From contig NC_135058.1 in NCBI RefSeq assembly GCF_051014685.1, forward strand, positions 8,470,811-8,534,810: a DNA stretch of 64,000 bases. The letters are read 5' to 3'. Positions 1-12,059 of this stretch are shown piece by piece (the first letter of the stretch is position 1; the number at the start of each line of letters is the position of its first letter). Source of the DNA: Ptiloglossa arizonensis (Eukaryota; Arthropoda; Insecta; Hymenoptera; Colletidae). The position numbers and the translations under genes were made by a program. A model generated the notes under the pieces. The model was not told where the DNA came from. It saw nothing but the letters and a program-made list of their open reading frames with translations, and did not search any database.

Positions 1-349
1 AAGCAAGAATATTAAAGGTGACCTCGAAAATTAAAAAAAAAAGAAAACACATAAAAACAGTAATGTTCTCTTTGAAAAATTACCCTTTATTCTATCTACA
101 TTCGTTCTCCCTTTTTCACCATCAATATCTATCCATAACCTATCCGTATATCCATAATAAAACCAATAAAACAAACGAATCTTAAATATCAAATCGATAG
201 AGTTATAACAGTATAGAAAACAAACGATACTGTAACAGTTAAGAAAACTCAAGATAACCATCGTAAATATTTTCATAAAAACGTGTACTCCCTTTCTATC
301 CAACAACTGTCGTCAAAGACATTCATGTTACACATTATAAAGTTCGTGA
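1..349. other. AT-rich stretch, no feature recognised
   Basis: AT-rich sequence with A and T runs. A 91-codon open frame on the minus strand (31-306) encodes a hydrophobic, Phe/Tyr-rich peptide of the kind expected by chance from T-rich DNA. No splice sites, repeats or known motifs were seen. Confidence 0.6.
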
Positions 350-720
350 GTAAATTTCCGCGAAAGAGTAAAATTGCAAACACTTCGAGATCGGTTTTAC
401 AATCACGTTCCAAACGCAATATTTCGAAACGATTTTTCAAAGCCGAATTTCCACGAAAGGATAAAATCTGAAACACTTCGAGATCGTTTCCCGATCAGGT
501 TGCAAACGCAATATTTCGAAACGATTTTTCAAAGCCGAATTTCCACGAAAGGATAAAATCTGAAACACTTCGAGATCGTTTTCCGATCAGTTTGCAAACG
601 CAATATTTCGAAACGATTTTTCAAAGCCGAATTTCCACGAAAGGATAAAATCTGAAACACTTCGAGATCGTTTCCCGATCAGGTTGCAAACGGAACGTTT
701 CGAAAGGTATTTTCAAACCC
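350..720. repeat. 92-bp tandem repeat, about four copies
   Basis: The motif ATTTCGAAACGATTTTTC recurs at 421, 513 and 605, and a decayed form begins near 697, so the period is exactly 92 bp. The two central copies differ at only a few positions. The first unit (from about 350) and the last (to about 720) are diverged. All units share CACTTCGAGATCG and GTTGCAAACG. Short frames inside it (283-471, 374-556) are repeat-driven. I infer slippage or unequal exchange, with the middle copies homogenised most recently. Confidence 0.93.
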
Positions 721-955
721 GCCCCGGTGTCTTCGATGATCAGTTTCCGGTTTTTAACGGCGAAGTTTCAACGTTGATCACCGCCCCGATGTTGTCGCAG
801 CTAGTTCGTTCAACCCTTTCGACGTTCAACGAGAGCTAACCGTGGAATCGTGGTGAAATTACATCGGTGTAGAGAGTCGTGGAATTGGCGGTTGTTTTCT
901 CTTTCCCCCGGTTGATTCGAAAACGTTGATCTTGTGATATTAAAGACGCTCGGTG

Positions 956-989
956 ACGGTCGGTCGGTCGGTTGGTCGGTCGGTCGGCC
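956..989. repeat. (GGTC)n microsatellite
   Basis: About eight tandem GGTC/GGTT tetramers, one interrupted. It sits at the border between AT-rich sequence and a more GC-balanced stretch. Confidence 0.9.
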
Positions 990-1694
990 TCAACGGGAAA
1001 GAATTTTAATGCCCGATCGCGTAGGTACTATTCGAATACCTCGAGGGCTCATGAATTCTTGACAACCTGCTATTTCCGTAAACGCTCGCCTCTTATAGGC
1101 CTGGACGGCTGGAAATCCTTGCCAGGATCTATAGCACCGCGCGGCCCGTGGAAACGTACTCCGGTTTATTTTCCAAACAGTTACTATACGCAGTTCCACG
1201 TGTCCGTATCGCGGAACGACCGCGTAATTTCAGACCCCTGGGGTCCCTCTCCACGCTTTGACAAAACGCCTGGTAACGACGGAAAGCCTATGGCCTGCTA
1301 GGCAGAGAACGTTTCCATCCACTCGGTGCGTATCTCGGAATGTCACGTTGTCACGCGATTTCAACGACGGTCCTCGCGCCCCCCCAACGAAAGTAATCGA
1401 AGGTTCATCGTTTCTCTAAAACGAAACAGACAATGGAGAGAGAGAGGGTGCTCGAAGAAGATTACCTACGAGGATGATGGATCAATTTTCAAGGGTATCG
1501 AGAACTCATAGCAGGGGAGAAGATATCGTTTTCACGCACACGAGCTCGTCGAATCCGTTCGGCTGTTTTACGCTCAAAGCACTCGGTGTGAGACGATTGG
1601 CGGAAATTTGGTACGATGTATCGTGTGGACGGAGCGGTGGTAACGCTTTTGGTGGAGAGTTTTTAGCATCGTGTGTGTAGCAGAGGATTCTGTT
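990..1694. other. Unique sequence, no gene supported
   Basis: GC-balanced unique DNA with several overlapping open frames of 60-109 codons on both strands (for example 972-1301 +). None shows low-complexity bias, a recognisable domain or convincing splice sites. Simultaneous openness on both strands suggests chance. An exon here cannot be excluded. Confidence 0.45.
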
Positions 1695-2150
1695 CTTTTT
1701 TCAACACCTTGTACACCGAAGGTAAACTTTCGACGGGACGATGGGCGGTTTAGACGCAACAAAGATAACGTATTTGGTAAAAAGTTTCTCGAGATTGGGC
1801 AAAGTCGAGGGTCTTCTTTTTATCGGGCCACCTTGTATATTGAAGTTAAATTCTTAGCGTGGGCGGTGCTGATGAAAGATAAACTTTGTGGACAAAGATA
1901 ACGTCGGAGTTTGTAAAGAGATCGCAAGATTGCGTAAAATAGGGAGTTCTAGTTTTATCGGGCCACTCTGTATATTAAAGTTAAATTCTCGACAGAACGG
2001 TACGTAGGTGGTTTTTGACGAAGCGAGGATAATGCGTCGGTGTTACTTAAGATTGCGTGAAATTGAGAATTTTATTTCCATTGGACCAACTTCTGCATTA
2101 AAGTTCAATTCTGTGTAAGACGATACGTGGATGGTTTTGATTGTGATATT
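1695..2150. repeat. Diverged tandem repeat, 124-135 bp, four copies
   Basis: Four related units contain TTTATCGGGCCACCTTGTAT-like cores at about 1701, 1818, 1953 and 2071, each followed by GAAGTTAAATTC-like sequence and, further on, GATTGCGTRAAAT. Spacings are 124, 135 and about 123 bp. The core GGGCCAC(C/T)(C/T)TGTATA resembles the ends of insect DNA transposons (GGCCACCCTGTATA), so the array may have grown from a transposon end. That origin is inference. Confidence 0.8.
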
Positions 2151-3084
2151 TGTTCGTTTAAGATATTTTTATATACTATTTGAAGAGCATATCGAGCAAA
2201 GTACGGGTCCAGTCGTTTCTATTTCTCCCCCATAATTTCTCTTCGATTTTCGTATCGAAAACATTTTTCTTTCGTGTCAAATCACCGTTACTCGTGCGCC
2301 ATCTTAAATTACTGCCTGGCGCCGCTATCTCCCGATGTTTATAGAAATCGTTCCAGCTGGAAAATTATACTAGCATAAAATACGATATAGATATAGACAA
2401 ATGTACCCACTTATTTTCTTTCTTAGGAAAAAAATAATATTTTTGTATTCGTAAATCATTCTTTGTCATTACTTTGACACACAAAATTAAACGGGCACCC
2501 ATTTTGTGGAGTATATATGTATCCTTTCATTCTAATTGCATTCTTTCTATACGTATTTTCCAATTCTAATTGCCTCACCCTGTACATCGATACACAAACA
2601 ACAAACTCAAACTCAAACAATAAAATTCTCGTCGTTCTCCTCGAAGCAAGAGAAACAATGAAAAATCGGCGCAGATCCGAAGAAAAACGAGATTTTATTG
2701 CAAAAAACGTAACATCGAACTTTGCGTTGTCCCGTGTTCTAAATTGAACCATAGAAAATTCAATCATTACCTATTAATTCTCTAACTCAGTTCCCTGCAC
2801 TGATAAAGATAATCGTATCCCTTCGCGTTCCAGATGTCGATCGTGTTACTATCGTTTCGAGAACGTAACATGATCGATAAAACAACGCAGAAAAGAGAAG
2901 AAAAAAAGAACCACGCACACATTGTTACACACATCCGAGAGCGAAATCCGATAAAACAAACCGATCATTCCCGTCGGGTGACTCGAAGAAGAAACGCGAG
3001 CGTCGAGGGGTTAAGCGAGAGAGAGCCGAGGTACACCCGGGCAAAAGGAACGCAAAATTTCCACGACCACTTATAACGCGCAAG
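2151..3084. other. AT-rich unique sequence, no feature recognised
   Basis: AT-rich DNA. One 76-codon frame (2517-2747 +) begins with a hydrophobic stretch like a signal peptide and has dibasic pairs, but it lacks any other support. Its antisense is open as well. Confidence 0.5.
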
Positions 3085-3123
3085 CGAATGACCGTCCCCC
3101 CACTCCCGCGAGTCATTGAAACG

Positions 3124-3167
3124 CGCGGCGGCGGCGGCGGCGACGGTGGCGGTGGTGGTGGGGGTTA
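3124..3167. repeat. (GGC)n/(GGT)n trinucleotide tract
   Basis: Tandem GGC units grade into GGT units. In one plus frame it would encode an Ala/Val run, but there is no independent coding evidence. Confidence 0.85.
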
Positions 3168-3257
3168 CGCGTCACGCGTTAACCGCTGCACGACGACCAC
3201 GACCGAGAGCGCCTCAAGAGAGCGAAGAAAGGCCGGCGTTGGCTTTCTACGCGGTTA

Positions 3258-3292
3258 ATGAAAATAATAATAACAATAATAATAATAGCAGC
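3258..3292. repeat. (AAT)n microsatellite
   Basis: AATAATAATAACAATAATAA-type tract ending in AGCAGC within the GC-rich block. It gives the poly-Asn run in the frame 3116-3532, which is the main reason not to trust that frame. Confidence 0.88.
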
Positions 3293-4372
3293 GGCGTAAG
3301 AACGCTTTCGATGACGGGGTGCGTAAGGTGGTGGTCTATAGGTTCGCGGTACGCGCCCTTGGGTCGGTTGAATTACAAGAAGCACGGAGTCAAAGGGACG
3401 AGGCGAGCGCACCGATGCAACGACGCGGGTACTCGCGCGCGTGTTACCGTGTTAGCACTCGGATCGCGCCGAGTCGGGGTTGCTACGGTTCTCGCGGACC
3501 ACCCTGTGTGTGTACCTACGTTCCCGAGTTAACGAATTGCATCCCTTCGCGAGCGAACGTCGCCACCGCGTACGAGGAGAGAAAGGGAGAAGAAAGCGCA
3601 TAGGGATGCAACGCCGCGTAAGTAAGTGCACCTCGGCTCGGTGCATTCTTCGTACTCGGGTTCTCACTACCACCCTCTCCCGCCTCCCTCCTCCCTCCTC
3701 CTCCCACCTCCTCCTCGTTTCTCTCCCTCTCTCACGTGGTCGTCGCGGAGTGGTCCGACGGACTTTTTAACGACCCGTCCTCCGACCGCGGCGCGTTCGC
3801 CGGCTCCGAAGGGTGGATATCGCTATCGCGCCATCGCGAAGCATTATGCCAGCGCCGTCTGCGAGACATTGTGCGCGTCAGCTTCCATGGAATATTACGA
3901 GCCGCGGAAAGAAAGATATGCAGAGAGTGGGGGGAAACGGAACGGGAATGAAGAAATGGAGGGGGAACGGGTTCGATGGGATCTCTCCCTTTCCGGCTCG
4001 GCCATGGCGTCCCGATATCTCTCCACCTCTTTGCGCGTTCGAGGACGCGGGACGGGGGTGGCGGTCGGGAGGAGACGGTGATATTTATTTATTCCTTTGC
4101 AAACGAGGACGACGCGACCCTCCGCGATATTTTTAATGGCTGTGCGCGAGTCGACGAAGAGTCAACTCTTTAAACCTCCCTTATCCCCCACCTTCGGCGA
4201 GGAATTACTTCACGGGGGGTTTTCGGGGAGAGGGATTGAATTTGTCCTCGACGCCCGGGTGTCGATTATGCGAGCACGTTTCTCTTGGGTTCGATTCTTT
4301 CGGGCTATTTTTAATAGTCGTGTCGCGTCGATGATCCTTCAAATGTCTGCGCGCGCTTCCGACCTTCCACGG

Positions 4373-4485
4373 GACATTTAAATTCGATCGAGCAGGGTTA
4401 CTACCAGACGTTTAAATCCGACTACTAGGGTTACTACGAGGCGTTTAAATCCGATCTACCGGGGTTAGTGCGAGCCGTTTAAATA
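4373..4485. repeat. 33-34-bp minisatellite, about four copies
   Basis: CGTTTAAATCCGAY followed by a TACYRGGGTTA core recurs at 4409, 4442 and 4476, and a related unit begins near 4373. Spacing is 33 and 34 bp. Every unit carries a TTTAAA palindrome. Confidence 0.88.
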
Positions 4486-6659
4486 TTTGAACTCGAGGGA
4501 ACCCCGAAACGGATGCAAAATACCGCCATTTTTCAACTCGCACTCGAGATATTCGCTGGGTATTAATTTCCTCGAGGATTGTTTACAGACACTCGCGAAT
4601 TGTAATTCAACGGTTGCGGGCTCCTCGATATTTTGCCAAGATGCGCTCTACGAACTTAACCTCGATCCATGCAACCGCAAGTGCATTCGATGTTTGTTAG
4701 CTTCCGTGAGAAATGTTAAACAACAGCACCCATTTCTTCCAATGTTTAAATCGTTCACTTCTACTCGTTCAATTTTTCGCTCACGTTTCCGTAGAGAAAG
4801 CAAAAGTAACAAAAAACGAGCATCGGGGAAAAATTATTCCAAATTGCCTTGTTATTGCAATAATATTTTCGCTCCTTTAGTACCGTTTCTCTGCATTTTC
4901 AACTCGTTTCTAAGTAAATCTATTCGAAACCTTTCCGTTTGTTTCGACGAAAATGTTCCATCTCTTACACTTATCGAAAATTACCATCGTGGGAATCTTA
5001 CCTCGTTATAAGTTACAAGAGCGATACAATGCGAAATAATCGGATCAATTTTATTCTTATACGTTTATTATCGTTACACAGTCACGCGTATACAAAAATC
5101 CTTTCAACAATGCGTAAAATATGTCTCTCTAAATTTCCATTTAACGAGGGTACGAATACTTTTGCGACTCGCTGTACATATAATAGCTTCGATGGAGTTT
5201 CTCGCGGGGTAATTGCATCCGAAGTAGCGGAAACGACTGGAACATCCTAATCTCCGTGTTATCTTTGGAATCGAATACCAGTCTCGACGAGATTGGCGTA
5301 TCGGAACATCCAGATGGAAACGCCCGTATCGGGGAGGGTGTGCTCGAGTAATCGCTACTCAGATTTACACGTTTCAACCGATACGAAAATTCTCGGGTTA
5401 CGTCGCGTTATTTATGACTCTGTCGTGTCACCAGCGACGCGTGGTTAGTACAACGAAAATCATTTTCGAAATCGGGGCACGGCGAGACGCGGAATTGTCG
5501 CGTGCCCCGAACCGGTCGTTGCCTCGTTTAAAATTTTTCATCGACGTTTCGATTGTCTCGCTCGTAAAAAAAAAAAAGAAAAAAACGAGGTGCTCGCGCG
5601 CTCTATTCAGAGGATTTCTTTTTACGATTACGTATTATTTATACCTGAATTATTAATACACCACGCGTCTCCGGGCACCACCATTAGCATGTATTGATTT
5701 TCGTTCCACCGCGTTGCCTCGTTATTTTTAAGCCGTACGTTCCACCGTAATTAATTCAATTGAATCGACGCACTCGACATTATTCCGTCGAGAGCGCATT
5801 AAACTTCTCTGTTTCGCATCGGGCGTGATCAATAATTTCGTTCGGTACGAAGAAATTCCTTGACGCGGGAAACGGGTTTTTCCGCCTGAAAAGTTCCGCG
5901 AGTGTGCGCACGAGGTGGGGTGGGTAGGAGGGTGGGTTAGGAGGTGGAGACGGCTTCGAGTGAAATTTAATTTACGAGGTAACCATTGACGCTGCCAATC
6001 TTAATTGGACGTCGAAATAATTAAAATTGTCCTATTCTTGGCTACGTCTGGAGTGTTTATGTTTCAACGGAAAGACGGAACAGTATCCTTCCGTCGTTTA
6101 CGCGGAAATATCGGTACACGGAATACGGAATATCGCATACACGGGAACTTTTGGTTACAGGTGTCTTGAATTTCATAGCTCGGGTTCGAACATTAGACTG
6201 GGAATGTGTATTTATAAAGTGAAAGAATATCGGGCCGGGGTTAAGGGATAAAGAGTACGGTTAAAAGTTTCTTTGGAAATTTATTTTCGAAAAAACTTTT
6301 TAATTACATCGTATTTCCTCGCGATCGCTTTTCGGATACTTTCTCGACGGTAAGTGCGGCAACCAAACGCTCTTGCGTAACTTAACCGTTCTCAACAATA
6401 TAAAGTATTTTTATCCCGTCGTGTAATTTACTCGCCTAGTCGAGAAATTGAAACCAAGGAGATTCCAATCGATAAAACTCATGAACGGGCTTTAATTATA
6501 ATTAGAACGGTTTAATGTATAAATTGCTCCACTTTTCTTTCTTTTTTTTTTCTTCTCCCTCTTTCTCTTCTTCCATATCATTTTATCGCATTCACGTTAC
6601 ATTGTTTCCGTGGTTAGATTAATAACAGAGTAGTTACAACATCGCCTTTGTATCGTAAC
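4486..6659. other. Unique sequence, no gene supported
   Basis: AT-leaning unique DNA. A 174-codon frame at 4487-5011 (+) is the longest non-repetitive open frame in the window and is rather Cys-rich. It starts at TTG, however, and its first in-frame ATG lies about half-way along. No domain was recognised. A short poly-A/AAAG tract lies near 5567-5586. The rest shows nothing notable. Confidence 0.5.
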
Positions 6660-7690
6660 TGCACTTATGCGTTCTTCTGTACGTTAATTCTCTTTTCCCT
6701 TGCTGGACGTTTCGTCCTCTTTCTTTTTTTTTTTTTCTATAGCATCGTGCTGCAAAAACAATATATTATTGTTACGATTAAATAAGAACGACGCTGTAAG
6801 GGGAAAGGAGTGTTCAAAAACATGGCAAAAATGTTTCAAAATGTTGAATCTCTTTCGAATGAATTCTATTAACGGTATTTATAAATTGTAAAAATCCAGA
6901 CGTTACAAAAAAAAATATTCTACGAAATCTCTTTTAGCGTATCACCCTCAACTCCTGGAACCTTGCGTTCTTCTATACATTAATTCTCTTTCCTCTCGCT
7001 CAGCCCTTCGTCCCTTTTTCAGCATACAACCGTGGTTTAAAAAACATACATTATTATTATATATCGTATTCTTTTATACATTAATTCACTTTTCTCTCGC
7101 TCACCCCTTTGTTCCATTTCTAGCGTACCACCGTGGTTTTAAAAACATACATTATTATTACATATTGCGCTCTTTTATACATTAATTCTCTTTTCTCTAA
7201 CCCTCCGTCTCTTTTCATAACGTACAACCGTGTTGAAAAAAAAAAACACGTATTATTACAATCCTCAAACACGAACGACGTTGCACAGTGTTTGAAAGCT
7301 CGTCGCGGAAACGTCTGGAAATAAAATTTCTTCGAAATAAAATCCCGTCAAAGGTACTTATAAATCGTGCAAATCCAGACGTCGAAATAATATTCTACGA
7401 AATCCACCCCACACGTATGTTCGTCCCCTCACCCCCTGGAACCTTGCGTTCTTCCATACGTTAATTCTCTCTTCTCCCACCCGACCCTTCATTTCGTCCC
7501 TCTTCTATTCTTTATCAAATACCAACGGAGTCTCCGCGGAAAGGAACGTGGTCGGAAATCAAATTTCTTCGAAATAAAATTTTTTCGAAATCAAATTTCA
7601 CTGAAACAAAATTTCTTTCGAATGAACTCCCATAGAAGATACTTGCGAATCGTCGAAAATCCAGACACCGAAAAACTATACAAAAAATTG
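6660..7690. repeat. Nested tandem repeat, 100-bp units inside a roughly 480-bp unit
   Basis: A GCGTTCTTCTATACATTAAT-like core recurs at about 6670, 6965, 7064, 7167 and 7447. The three central copies are about 100 bp apart, each followed by CCGTGGTTTTAAAAACATAC-like sequence. A larger segment (AAATCCAGACG, TATTCTACGAAATC, CCTGGAACCTTGCG) repeats at about 6890 and 7372, and its start again at 7655. This suggests at least two rounds of duplication on different scales. Confidence 0.85.
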
Positions 7691-8520
7691 TTCCCCCGCG
7701 CGGGCGTAGTGACGCTGGTCCCCACCAACGACGAAGCAACGAACGTTCCTCGTGCTTCGGTCGTCTCGAGTGACGCGCGACGTTGAAAATTGCAGCGAAT
7801 TCGACGCTTATTCGGTCCCCGGGATCGTCACGGGCATCGTAGTCCCGATGTCGACGTACGAAAAATTTTCTAGCGCGGCGCGAGCAGGTTGCGCGGCGTC
7901 GCGTGCGCGGAATCAAACTTCCACGAGGAAGGACCGACGCACGTCGTTCTAGCCTGTGAAACGAGGCCATTCCTCTCCCCCGGGTCCCCGCGCTCATAAC
8001 TTCCCACCCCTCTACCCCCTACCTACCTCTAACTCACCCCCCTCGAGGCCGATGCGCCCCCTTTTTCCACTTCGAGATACGTCAACGCTTTGCGGAACAA
8101 TCGGGGGTGAGAGAGAGAGTTCAGTGCACCAGCGGGGAGAGAGTTCCACGAACTCCTTTTCCCGGCGGATGCGCATTCGCCGCCGCGTGCCCGTGTGCAC
8201 GCGCCCGCCCGCTCGCCTGCCCGCGCGCGCGCGCGCGGGCTCGAGCTCGGGCTCGGGGCATCAATTGACTGTAACGAAGTTTCGTGCGGGCGAAATTTCC
8301 AACGATACCCAACCGTCGTCGACAATGGTGGAACAGACGAGAGACGGTTCACTTTTACGCGCCGATCCGGTCGACGTATGCCCGCGTTGCCCCGCGTTGC
8401 CCCGCGAGCGCCCGGAAACGGGCCACGCGCCCCACGGAGCGAGCCAGAGGGCGGCAGAGGGCTCCCTTTTCTTTCTAAATAGGTTTCTGGGCTGACCGCG
8501 GCGCATCGACGTAACCGCGA
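7691..8520. other. GC- and CpG-rich block with (CG)n palindrome
   Basis: CpG-rich DNA with overlapping frames on both strands (up to 179 codons, 7956-8495 +) and no single coding-like frame. A perfect (CG)n palindrome lies at about 8218-8237 and could adopt Z-DNA. An arthropod initiator-like TTCAGT occurs near 8119, but no TATA or DPE pairing was established. A promoter or untranslated exon is possible. Confidence 0.45.
8218..8237. repeat. (CG)n palindromic tract
   Basis: Alternating C/G tract flanked by CCC and GGG, perfectly self-complementary. Alternating purine-pyrimidine CG runs favour Z-DNA; that is general knowledge, not shown here. Confidence 0.85.
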
Positions 8521-9469
8521 AAAATGTTTTCTTTCAACGCGTTGAATACCGAGCGTGTTTCCACGGTGCCTTCCTATTTACGATGAACGTAAGCAACGTT
8601 CCAAGACGAGTGGCGAGAACCGTTCCACTGGCGAAAATTCAATGGAAAATTAACGGAAACTAGTACGAATGGTGCGCTATTTTACGGAGTATAGTTTTCG
8701 GTATTTCGATCGAGAAGAGGATCGATTAATGCTACCATTCGCGGACGTGTTTAATTGAAGGGTTTATGGGATTGGAATTTGCGGAAATTGAAGAGGGCTG
8801 GTGTTTAAAGTGTGGAACAGTGAGATGGAAGGTATTGTACGTTTTAAATAGATTTTTATTGTTTATCGTTAGTTCGAAGGATGGATTATTAATGTTGAGG
8901 CGGATATCGTCATGGTGCGCCATCTGGGTGCTCCATCTGAGCGGAAAAGTGTGACGAAGGGACAGTGTGGTTTGTAGTGAAGAGTTTCTTTAAATTCTTC
9001 GGGTAAAATTTGATTTTAAGGTTTGTTCGAGATGTTTTTGTAAAAATTGTGAAACCAAGGAATATTGTATATCGGGAAAACAAGGAGTTTGGTAGAAGTT
9101 ATTGTTACGATTGTTGAATGAAGTTCTGCTGAAGATCCGATGAAACTTTGAGACGAGAAGTGTTTCAAAACTTGATATTTGGATTTGGCGTGTGCCTGAC
9201 TGAAAATACAAATTAGACCGAGTGTCAACATGCATTTCGTTCCTCGCTCGTCAGCAACAAGATCCTTTCCTATTATTTATTCGGATCACTGCAAAATCAT
9301 TTGAATTGCAAAGCATTCCGAACACTCGAACGGGTCAATAAGTCGAGTCTATTTCGATTCGAAGTCGAAACATTTGTATAAATCCGGAATTGAAAAGCTT
9401 AGAGATCTTCGGGAGACAGTAGTATAACCAACAAAGGGAATTACATTGTCGATTAAATAATGTGTATTC
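8521..9469. other. AT-leaning unique sequence, no feature recognised
   Basis: Unique DNA with short chance frames only (up to 81 codons). No splice signals or repeats stand out. Confidence 0.5.
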
Positions 9470-10270
9470 GAAAAAAGATACGGATCTATTTCTTGTCAAA
9501 TTCAATGAAAGAATTTTCAATTTGACCCAATTTTTCAAAATTCTAGGTATCACAGAACTTTCGAACAAGCCACGATGTCGCGATTAATTAATATGTCTTC
9601 TAAAAAAATGTAAATGAATTCTTTTCCAAACAAAAAACGTAATAATCAATTCGACCCAATTTTTAAACATTCTGGGTATAGACCTTTAAGGCAAGCCATG
9701 TTATCATATATTAATTACTGTTTATTCTACAAAAAGACAACGTTCTAGTTTTCTGCAATTGAAAAGCAATAACTGTCAGATCAATTTAATTATCACGACG
9801 TTCCATTTGTTTAATTCGACTTCCTCGATCAAGAATTACTCTCACAAAGACCTAGATCCATATCTCCCCAAACAAAACCCAACAACTACCCATTGGACCC
9901 AATGTTTTAAACCTACAAATGTCACAGAGTCCCAAGATGACTCAAGTTATCATCCCCACACGTTTAATTCGACTCTCTCGATCAAGAATTACTCTCAAAA
10001 AGACCTAGATCCATATTTCCCCAAACAAAACCCAACAACTACTCATTGGACCCAATACCTCGAACCTACAGGTGTCATTCTCCCAAAAACGACTCGCGTC
10101 ACCCTCCACATTTGTTTACATTAATCACTCGACTAACAATCGCTCAAAAAAAAAAGAAAAAAAACAAAAAGAAAAGGTCCTCGTCTCCTCGAACGAAACG
10201 CAACAACTACACAATCGACCCAATTTTTCAAACCCACAGGTGTCACACACCTCGGAGACGACCCGTGTCA
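9470..10270. repeat. Diverged tandem repeat, about 125-170 bp, five or six copies
   Basis: A GACCCAATNTTTNAAAC-like core followed by RGGTRTCAC recurs near 9525, 9651, 9896, 10047 and 10217; spacings are about 126, 245 (roughly two units), 151 and 170 bp. The third and fourth copies are closest, sharing GATCAAGAATTACTCTCA and AAGACCTAGATCCATAT. A poly-A/AAAG tract (10145-10180) is inserted before the last copy. Confidence 0.85.
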
Positions 10271-10690
10271 TCCCGGCGCAACTCGGCCGCAAACGGTGCG
10301 CGGTCCTCGAAGACCGTTAAACATCCCCCCGAACAACAACAACAACAACAACACCAACCCACCACCGCGATATAATTTTCCGCTAACCTTCGTCCCCCCT
10401 GTCGAGCACGTACGAATGTTTCGTCCGTGTCAGCGAAACGCCCGGGAATTTTGTCAGGTAGCCCTCCTACCCTTCTCGTCGATCGAGCGTAACCGATGAA
10501 AGTTTTCCAGTGCAATGAACTCCACGGGGGCGAGGAGGAGGAATAGAAAGAGGAGGAGGAGGCGGAGGGGGGCGGTGGTGGTGGCGCGGTGGTGTAGTAC
10601 GGGGGTTCCACGAGCCACCCGGCCCGGAGCAACCGACGCGCCCCTAAGCGGAGGCACGAGCCCGGGGTTCGTTTCCGACGATGTGACTAA
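10240..10690. other. GC-rich segment with GGA/GGC and GGT tracts
   Basis: CpG-rich DNA with a polypurine GGA/GGC tract (10535-10590). Overlapping frames occur on both strands, including a Ser/Pro-rich 129-codon minus frame whose low complexity comes from the tract. No exon can be assigned. Confidence 0.45.
10332..10354. repeat. (AAC)n microsatellite
   Basis: About seven AAC units at the edge of a CpG-rich segment. Confidence 0.9.
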
Positions 10691-12059
10691 AGTGGAGGCA
10701 ATCACGCCACGTATATAATGCTGGTGTATTTCAGTCGCGTAACGTCGCGCAGAAATGAATTTGAATAGCTAATGATACACACACGAGCCAACGATTTCAA
10801 ACCGGTGGGGGGTTCCCTCGCAACGAGGAACCCGGTGACCGCGATCACGGACACACGACGGTGGGGATGAACCCACGCTCGAAACCACGGTGATCGAAAC
10901 GTGCACATCGATCGGATGGACCGATTCTTCGGTTTTTTATTTTCCTTTTTATCGATCAGATCGGTCGGGTCCTTGCTGGATAGAACGCAACACCGCCACG
11001 GAAGTCGAGATTCCGCGACTTGTACGTTTCCGTGTTGCTCGCAACCGATCGTTCTCGAACACCGTGTCCCCTCCCCTGATAATTGATCGGTTAATTGTTC
11101 GCGTTCGACGATTAACTGGGACCAAACAGGGGTTGGAATTTATCCGAGATCCACGGCAAGTCCGCGTGGCGTTAAATCGTCCCGTGATTGGCGCCACTTT
11201 AATCTCCAACCGCGCGACCAACCCTCCGCGATAGACGGTGGAATTTATTTTATTTATTTTATTTGTTTCATTAATTTTTCTTTCTTCTTTTCTTTTTTAT
11301 TTGTTTTTCATTTATTCTATTTCTTTTATTTGCTCGCGGGTTGTTTGCACTTGTGTGCAATTATCGCGGAAAATTTTACTACGGTACACGGTATCGTAGT
11401 CCCTCGATTATTCGATCTAACGGAGGCAACAGTTTGGTCGGATAATCGAGGTCGGGAAATCGGGGGGTATTGTATTTAGATTCGATTGTAAGCAAGTGAA
11501 AACACGGATATACGATCACGGTGGATCTGCATCGACATTTGAAGTGTAAAAACAAAACGAGTACACGATTCGTAGACGAAAGTAATCGAAAGTTACGAAA
11601 TATAGTAGATTGTAGGAATATTACGATCCGTTCGTGGATTCTATCGTATAGTATTGGTATTGTACAATAAATATGATTATTATACGGTTTGCACAGTTAA
11701 ATTGATTCTGTGTACAGTAAAGTGGAACTCCTGGTGAACGTGACTGTGTCGTCTAACAAATGACTTTGGTGCTGATAGATTTATTAAAGAGAGTAGTTCG
11801 AGAAGTACATATAACTGTGTCGTTCGGAAGTTTGTGAGCTAGGACAAGGTCCAATTTAATACGTCGATGTTCGAGTGGCCAAATATTTAGTCGGAGCTGT
11901 GTCACTGTGTGATCATGGTCGGTTATTGTTATGGGGGTTCCTGAATGTCGAGGTGTTGAACGTAAAAATTATTAGTATTGTTATACTTCGTTTCGTTAGG
12001 GTGAACGATGAGAATTCTCGATATTGCTGGAAATTCGAGACTAGTCGGAGAAGGTAGGT
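10691..12059. other. Unique sequence with two small hairpins
   Basis: No gene seen. Two imperfect inverted repeats are visible: 10801-10836 (GGGTTCCCTCG facing CGAGGAACCC with a 3-base loop) and 11402-11451 (14-base arms starting CCTCGATTAT, one mismatch, 22-base loop). A T-rich run lies at 11240-11335. Confidence 0.5.

Larger units (their letters stand above)
3085..4140. other. GC- and CpG-rich block
   Basis: A sharp rise in GC and CpG. It contains a (GGC)n/(GGT)n tract (about 3124-3167), an AAT-type tract (about 3262-3291) and a pyrimidine-rich CTCC tract (3665-3735). Many frames are open on both strands (up to 151 codons at 3626-4081), as expected where stops are rare. It could hold a promoter or untranslated first exon, but no coding frame stands out. 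Confidence 0.5.

Noticed and set aside
2517..2747. 76-codon frame with signal-peptide-like start and dibasic sites, like a neuropeptide precursor
   Set aside because: AT-rich DNA gives hydrophobic N-termini easily, no amidation-type Gly-Lys-Arg repeats are present, and the antisense is open.
4487..5011. 174-codon Cys-rich plus frame
   Set aside because: It begins at TTG, its first in-frame ATG is about half-way, there are no splice signals, and no family was recognised. The length is borderline for chance in 64 kb.
10712..10736. TATATAA followed by TTCAGTC initiator
   Set aside because: The distance from TATA to the initiator A is about 21 bases, too short for the usual 30 or so, and no gene follows.
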